From assembly GCA_000469685.2 (NCBI GenBank), contig LS997565.1:50022001-50086000 (forward strand): 64,000 nt of DNA. Direction: 5' to 3'. Of this stretch, positions 57,932 to 64,000 are shown one piece after another; the first letter of the stretch is position 1, and the number at the start of each line of letters is the position of its first letter. The stretch is from Haemonchus contortus (Eukaryota > Nematoda > Chromadorea > Rhabditida > Trichostrongylidae). A program made the translations under genes and the position numbers. The notes beneath the pieces were generated by a model. The model saw only the letters and a list, made by a program, of their open reading frames with translations, did not search any database and was not told where the DNA came from.

Positions 57932-59245
57932 CCAGTCGGGCCGCCCGGCTGACGCCAGGCTTCCCTCCTTCTTAAAGGTTCGCCCGGCTTCGCCGGGCGC
58001 TCCTCATTCTTGCAAGAAATTTGGTATGCGTGAATAAAACTTCGGATTCTCCTTTTTCTTTGGAGACTCTACACCCTCAGTATCAGCTCCGAATTGGGAG
58101 CGATTTCTCTGTATTATAATTGATTATATACTAATTAAAAGTCTCGATTCATTGCTCTTCATTTCGAAGATGTGTCAGATTGCTGGCTTGACCGATTGAC
58201 AACCATTGTCTTGAATGGTACCCAGAAATAGATAATAACGCCTATCGCAGATGTCGTTATCAATGGAACTTTTTCCGCACGGATCTTTCATTAATTTGGA
58301 TTCCCAGACCATTAGCGGTCAGATGAGTTTAGTCACAAATGATATGTCACAAAACAAAAAAATGGTGGCTCTTCATTGTGTCACAAAGCTTACTGCGAGC
58401 GGTCGTTGTTTAATAGTAAGGAATGAACAATATCCTCATTTCGTTATGAAGGAATATCTTTGATCGGTCGCTATTACTGCATTTAAACGTATTATTGAAT
58501 GGACCATTTTAAAGAGTCAGTGTTTGATCATGAATCCCCTTTTGCTCTCTAAGGCCCATTATCAGCTCTTATCAGTTGTTATCAGTGCCTGTCACAGAGT
58601 ACCTACGACCACGACACATCCTACATTGCCGTCGTTAAAAAGGTTCCATTGTTGACAACGAAGGGGATTGCAACGCTTGCTCGCTTGTTATCATGTTATT
58701 ATTATGAGTTTAAATTTGCAACCTAAAATTTCTATCGCGCATGCCCCGCCCACTGCAGGCGGAGTTTGGTCTTGCCACCTGACATGGGTGTTCCCATGTC
58801 GCTCCCTGTACCCCTACCGATTTTGAACGCTTTGGGTCTACTGGAATAGAAGTTATGAATTTGCGACCTAAAGTTTCTATCGCGCACGCCCCACCCCCCG
58901 TGGGCGGATTCCGGTCCTGCTTCCTGCCGTAAGTGTTCACATGCTGCCCCCTGTACTCTTTCCGAATTTGAGCTTTCTAAGTCCACGGGAACAGGAGTTA
59001 TGAATTTGCGGCCCAAAATTTCTAACGCGCACGCCGCGCTTCCTGTAAACGGAGTCCGGTCCTGCCACTTACCACAGGTGTTCCCATCTTGCCCCCCTCA
59101 CTCTTACCAAATTTGAGCTTTCTAGGTCCACGGGAACAGGAGTTATGAATTTCCGGTCAAACACACACACCGACACATACACACAGAAACACACAAACAC
59201 ACCGACACACCAACAGACACACTTAGCGAATTATATAAAGTAGGA
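57932..59245 (-). mobile_element. Complete non-autonomous Helitron, 1314 bp
   Basis: Best full copy. On the minus strand it starts TCCTACTTTATATAATTC at 59245 after an A. It has a CA/TG-rich block, about four ~145-bp units (59140 down to 58690, each with ATTCATAACTCCTGTTCC-type openings) and unique inner sequence including GCTCCCAATTCGGAGCTG. It ends in GCCCGGCGAAGCCGGGC and a second hairpin CCTGGCGTCAGCCGGG near the end, then CTGG followed by T at 57931. No coding capacity; it would need Rep/helicase from elsewhere. Confidence 0.85.
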
Positions 59246-61129
59246 TTGTGGTTTTTCACCAGAAATATCGATCGGCTAGCTTATATAGTCTGATGTCGGC
59301 TATTGATTGGTATGTGATGACTAATGTACCCTAGAATCCCAATTGCGGTAGTTTTCGTTACGAAAGAACTGCGTCAGTTCTAAGGTCCTAGACCGCAAAA
59401 TCAGGAAGTATCACCAGTTTTTCTTTCAATATATTGCTTCGTTCAATGTTATAGGAGTTACTGCCGTCATTGGTCCCCAATAGATTCAATGGTGATTTTT
59501 TCCAAACCCTCTTCATCATGCTATACCAGCAAGAAATGGAAATGGACAATCCTGTTTATATTTCGACGTGGATGTGGTACTGTTACCCTCATGATTGATT
59601 CTTTAGGAATCCAAACATGGTGTCAGAGGTCGTTAGGTCCATAATGTAGGCTTGACAAACACAAACACTGACAAACAACATGCGTCCCAAAGCTTCCTGC
59701 CCATCTTGTAATTTCAACGTTTTTGTGGCTGTGGCTATTAAGGAACCCATGATCTAGAAGACGTCATCACTGCTGTGCTGATATTTATTCCAATATCGTA
59801 TGTTATTGCAAATGAGGTGTTTCTTTGATAGGATTATTATTTGTTTCTTTATTGTGATTCATTACTGACGAAACAGAAGTTGCCTCGTGATCAGAGGCCC
59901 TCTAAGCCACGTACACATTTTACGTCTTCTAGCCCTGTTTTCGCTAACCAAATATCCCATAAAAATGATGGTCAAACCGTTATCACATCAGATCATCACA
60001 TATTATCAGATTCGATTGGGTTCGTATCAAAATAAACACAGGATCGTTCACCATGCACTTCTTCTTTAGCTACTTCTGTGTGTGACACTGCATATATGTA
60101 GCTGGCTACAGTAGGCTGCCTGCGTTTAACATGTGCGTCCTGGTGCGAATAGTGCAATCTCCACAGCCTCTTCGACGCCGTGAAAACTCGTCCGCATAGG
60201 GTGTGTAACCGGCTAGGCCGTCTTGGGGAGCTATTAAGACCGTTTCTCGATGAGAAAGCGTCCCTTATACTATTCTTTGGAGTCCTAGAACCATTTAGTA
60301 AGGAATGTCGGAGGCCATTTTCATCGTAAACTAGCCTTTAAGGCCTCCAGTTGCCGTTCATTTTATTCGAGGCATCCTCGGTCTAGTAGTAGCAACCTCA
60401 TTAGGGTCAATTTTGTTCTCGAACGCCAACTTTTTGTTTGATGGTCTTCACTGTTGTTTGCGTGGAGCTTTGAATTCAATGTTTTTCCTACGCTTTTTCT
60501 TTCTCGTGCTTTTGGAAGCTCGTTCCCTCACTCCATCGCAAATGTTGCATTCCATCTGCTGCCGCTGAACAAACAGCATTCGGGTCATTGGCAGGCTCGT
60601 CATCGCTATTGCTTGATAATCTTACAACTTTGGTGTGCCACTGGCATTCAAGGTGCTTCACTGAGCCCTCGTTCAGCCTGATTTGGTTCATTCATTACTG
60701 CATTCCCCTGACCAGCTGAGTGGGTCCCGACTTGAAATCTATGTAATTATTCATTCTGTACTTGCGTTTCTTGTTGCAGTCATTATAAAAGGACTTCAAA
60801 GACAAAATGATTTTTGCCTATTCTCCATCAGCCCTTCTTTTCATTTACATAACACAAAAGAAAAATCCAATGTATCTAATCAACTCAACACTTATAGCAT
60901 AGAATCAAGCCTAAACCTTGGTCTCATAGCGGCCCTATTCGGTTGCTGGCAAATCTGGCCGAGCCCCAGAAGGCCGTAATTCTTTTCATTAACTCGAATG
61001 GAATTACTCTGGTAAAGTGGTAAACAAGCCGTCATAATCTGAGGAGTCATGCAGGAATTTCTTCCCGGTGCTTATGTTGCTTATCATGATTAACACCTGC
61101 TTATAATATTATACATCGGTTAATCACAG
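59246..61129. other. Unassigned region
   Basis: A minus-strand frame (60691-60488, containing SSNSDDEPANDPNAVCSA) and plus frames at 60683-60979 with a hydrophobic stretch (VIIHSVLAFLVAVIIKG) are possible exons but could not be joined. Confidence 0.3.
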
Positions 61130-61339
61130 TTTGTGATAAGAAATCCTGATTTCTTTGCTATCGACGTAGCATTTCCTGTTGACAACATATTGTGCAGTAA
61201 TAACTCGGAACAAAGTTTGAATGTCGACGAGGGAGGTGTTGAATTATTCATGAACCCTCTTCTGAAGGGTCACAAAAAAGGTTCTACGGAATCCTCACTC
61301 TACAATTCATTCCCCAAAAACCAAAAAACGGAACGATAA
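61130..61339 (+). CDS. Possible terminal exon of an unknown gene
   Basis: After the acceptor AATCACAG a frame stays open for 69 codons (starting FVIRNPDFFAIDVAFPVDN) and ends KNQKTER before TAA. It is polar, with a plausible codon mix. The upstream exon is not identified, so strand and reality are uncertain. Confidence 0.35.
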   Translation, partial: FVIRNPDFFAIDVAFPVDNILCSNNSEQSLNVDEGGVELFMNPLLKGHKKGSTESSLYNSFPKNQKTER

Positions 61340-62625
61340 CTCCGAAAACTCTAGAAAACTGTCGAGAACAACGCGTAGTCTGGTCCAAACAGTGAATAGC
61401 GTTTGCTGAGAGGGAAGTACCACCCTCCTGGGTAAGAAACTTGCGACTCGAAGTTTGAGACTGAACCTTTCAAACTTGTATATTCTGTCGGAGCCATCAC
61501 ATGGAGCCTTGAAAAGTCGTACTTCAAAAATTTTGAGATGCGTTACCCTCTAAACTGTTGGCCTAACTGGTAAGGCCTGCTGTGAAGTTGGGATGATTTC
61601 GCTTTTGGCGAAGGAAATAACGATGAGATCGCCAATCCATCCCAAACTACAGTCAGGGCTCTGCTGAAATTTGTGATCCACTCGACTACTTGTAGACGTT
61701 ACCTCTACTACGTGCCCCCCAGGCAAACAGAAATGCTGGTGCATTAGCCATGTTTTTTCCTTCCCGAATCAGGTTGCACAGCTGCAATGTATACTATTCG
61801 GTTCCCCAGACATATAGATCATGGGAACCTTGTTTTCCATTTCCTGTCTTGTGTTTCTCTCTAAACAATCTCCCACGTCTTGCAAAGGCTTGCAACGACG
61901 ACAGCTTGCAATTCTCATTATCATGCGGGGGTGAAGACGGCAGAAACACGCCTGTTTAGCAAGTCACTGCATTGGCTGCTACCGGTACTTATAATCGCGT
62001 CAGGACCGATGGCAAATGACTCTGACGGCCTACGCACTACTTGAACTTAAACCTTTTAATATTGGCGACCGCTCCTATTTTTTTGCCTTCGTCTGTCCCA
62101 CTCCCGTTTGACAAAGTTCTTAAGTGCTGTGCTTTTCTGACTAATAAGACCCCACCACCACCCCTGCCTTCCACCCAAGGTACCTTTCTCTGCACTCTAA
62201 CGTTTCGCTGTAAGGGACACAGAGATAGCTCAAGCAGTCGAGTATACTATAAAATTAGGAATAAATCACCAACCAAGCTTGAGAGTAGAACAAGATATCA
62301 ATCAAACTTAAGATACACCTTAAAACCACCATTTAGAAGTGCATAAGCTTCCCCTAATTTCAATACTGTCTCACAGCTTGTTAAGGTGCGTTCAAAGGTT
62401 CATCCAGCTCTAGTAAAAATTTAGCTTCAATGTGCTGGGCACTTCATGTAGGGGTAGATGACTTGAGTGGCTCACATGCACTCAATCCAGCTTACATCGC
62501 TTGAGATAAAAACTCCTCTGGGAGCTCATTGCTTTTGCTAAGTGTGCTTTCAAATGTTATACGAATGACGTTGGAAGTTGAATAGGTGACGTATCCTCAA
62601 GTACAGATCCGCTCTTGTCCTTCAG
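61340..62625. other. No firm feature
   Basis: A minus-strand 64-codon frame at 61744-61550 (with GHVVEVTSTSSRVDHKF) may be an exon. No joins found. Confidence 0.3.
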
Positions 62626-63539
62626 CTATTGGTTCGAGGTCTCAGCTAATCTTTTTCGCCACTGACTCAGAGCATCAGCTCCTTTGGATACCCCCGTGAC
62701 CTCTTCCTTTCCGTTCAGATTTTCTTCGTAGGGATTTCGATACATATTCAATTGGGCATCTTGTTGAATATATTGTTCCAAATAAGGCGGTATCGACGAA
62801 GTGTCACTTGAGTTCAGGTTTTTCAAGCGACAAGCTTTCCTCCAGTTACTCTCTACTAATTGTAAGTTATGAATTACGCCCCGTCATCTGTGAGTATGTA
62901 TTCCCACAAACTTCCATTTAACTGCTCAAACCCCAATCCAATTCTGAGAGCTTCTTCTTCCCAATCTTTACCAATTTCAAAAACCGGTATACTCGAAGCT
63001 GTTGGGATTTTGTTTTGTTTGCCTATTTATCTTGGATCTCGGATTCTTCACGTTTTAGGCTCAGGAACGCTATTCATGTGGTTGTGGTGGGTGGTGATTA
63101 TGGGCAAAAACTTGGAGCTCCATTCTAAAACTGTATAGTTTTAGTATTGTCTTCTCTATCGGATAGACCTTTTGCCGATGAAACTTTCCATTCCTTCACC
63201 ATTGCAGTAGGAAAACGTTTTTAGAAACCCCTATTGGTGAACATTTTATAGATTAAATCGCTTCCCATTCCAGAAACTTCGATTCAAATTCTTACGAAAT
63301 CCATCGGATGACACTGTCATCCCAAAACTCATGAATTTTTTTTTCTTGTGATGACCTTTTTGTTTATCCAAGTTCAAGATGAAAATCTCAGCACTGCCCT
63401 CATTCTCGTCAGGCTTCCTAGTTAATGAAAAAGAGTACAGAGGCTTTCCGGGGCAACTATTTACTTCATCCTGGATTATGTTACCTTCTATGGAAGTTTT
63501 GGGAATTCCGAGAAATTTGAGATGCAGAGCCTTCTTCAT
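62626..63539 (-). CDS. Three-exon gene of unknown function, about 186 residues
   Basis: Exons 63539-63296, 62998-62912 and 62855-62626 are all in phase. The first opens MKKALHLKFLGIPKTSIEG, carries a basic stretch (KGHHKKKKF) and ends at a perfect GTAAGAAT donor; the acceptor CCCAACAG leads to SSIPVFEIGKDWEEEALR. A 56-base intron then leads to the last exon with IPPYLEQYIQQDAQL and a QWRKRLAETSNQ end. If the second intron is kept, the frame ends after ILTDDGA, giving a shorter product. An in-frame stop upstream of the ATG supports the start. No signal peptide; probably intracellular. Family not recognised. Confidence 0.6.
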
Positions 63540-63773
63540 TTTGCAAGAAACATTTTATTTTGTGGTCTTTCTAAGGAAGGATAGGGGATTGAATCTCCCT
63601 CAACTCCACTGTATTCGGATTTACTGTAGAGGTAAGGGGGTCAAAAGATAATAGAGAGGTTTGGGAGATAAAAGAAGGATGGCTGATGTAGAGGGGAGTG
63701 GCGCAGCGGTTGTGAAGGTGGGCAGGTTATGTTTTTCTCCTTCAAATCGCTAACTTTTACTTCCTATTGGAAG

Positions 63774-63930
63774 GATGAAAGTTTTCGGCCGTAATCGATT
63801 CTTTTACTTAGACGCGTCCGGCATTCGACTCCCATTCAGAATTGTAGTGGCACTTTGAATGTGTATGTGGCCTATACAATGACTTGCGGTACAAATCTGT
63901 GCATTTATCCTCCCAGACGAGTTCTATAGT
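63774..63930 (-). mobile_element. SINE body fragment
   Basis: AACTCGTCTGGGAGGATAAA to the GGCCACATAC and CAATTCTGAATGGGAG blocks match the body of the SINE at 49719-50006; the tRNA-like head is absent. Confidence 0.7.
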
Positions 63931-64000
63931 AATAAAACATGGTCATAAATTAAAAGATAGCCTGAATTGCTTATATAAGCCTAATGATGTCTGAGTGCAA

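Overview
The window looks like eukaryotic, nematode-type DNA. Genes are split by mostly short introns ending in TTTTCAG, TTTTTAG or CTACAG. Two genes have an acceptor-like site a few bases before the ATG, as expected for spliced-leader trans-splicing. The mobile DNA is Tc1/mariner, Gypsy and Helitron type. A strongylid (hookworm-like) worm is my best guess, but that is inference; no species marker was recognised.

About half of the window is mobile or repeated DNA. From 0 to 31 kb it is mostly repeats: nested fold-back elements at the left edge; several copies of a non-autonomous Helitron with an internal ~145-bp minisatellite; a dead Tc3-like element; an internally deleted mariner/IS630-type element; an ~8.7-kb minus-strand Ty3/Gypsy retrotransposon with both LTRs, itself split by a Tc1-like element with perfect 30-bp inverted repeats; and a decayed mariner transposase. 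Within this sits a minus-strand secreted-protein gene (3.7-5.2 kb) and its deleted, frameshifted duplicate (14.9-16.5 kb).

From 32 to 45 kb lies the main genic island. Two plus-strand genes (32296-34852 and 37559-41801) encode paralogous four-transmembrane proteins. Four of their first five exons match exactly in length, exons 2 to 5 each carry one predicted membrane segment, and both end in lysine-rich tails. A third, less clear and possibly decaying gene follows at 42.6-44.4 kb.

From 45 to 64 kb the sequence is AT-rich, with scattered small genes mainly on the minus strand (50.9-51.8, 56.6-56.9, 62.6-63.5 kb), a tRNA-derived SINE family (four copies, one between two AAT microsatellites), terminal-inverted-repeat elements and one complete Helitron.

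The exon models were built by hand from open frames, GT/AG sites and phase agreement. The four-TM pair, the 62.6-63.5 kb gene and the last two exons of the secreted gene are phase-consistent throughout. Other models are partial, as stated in each entry.
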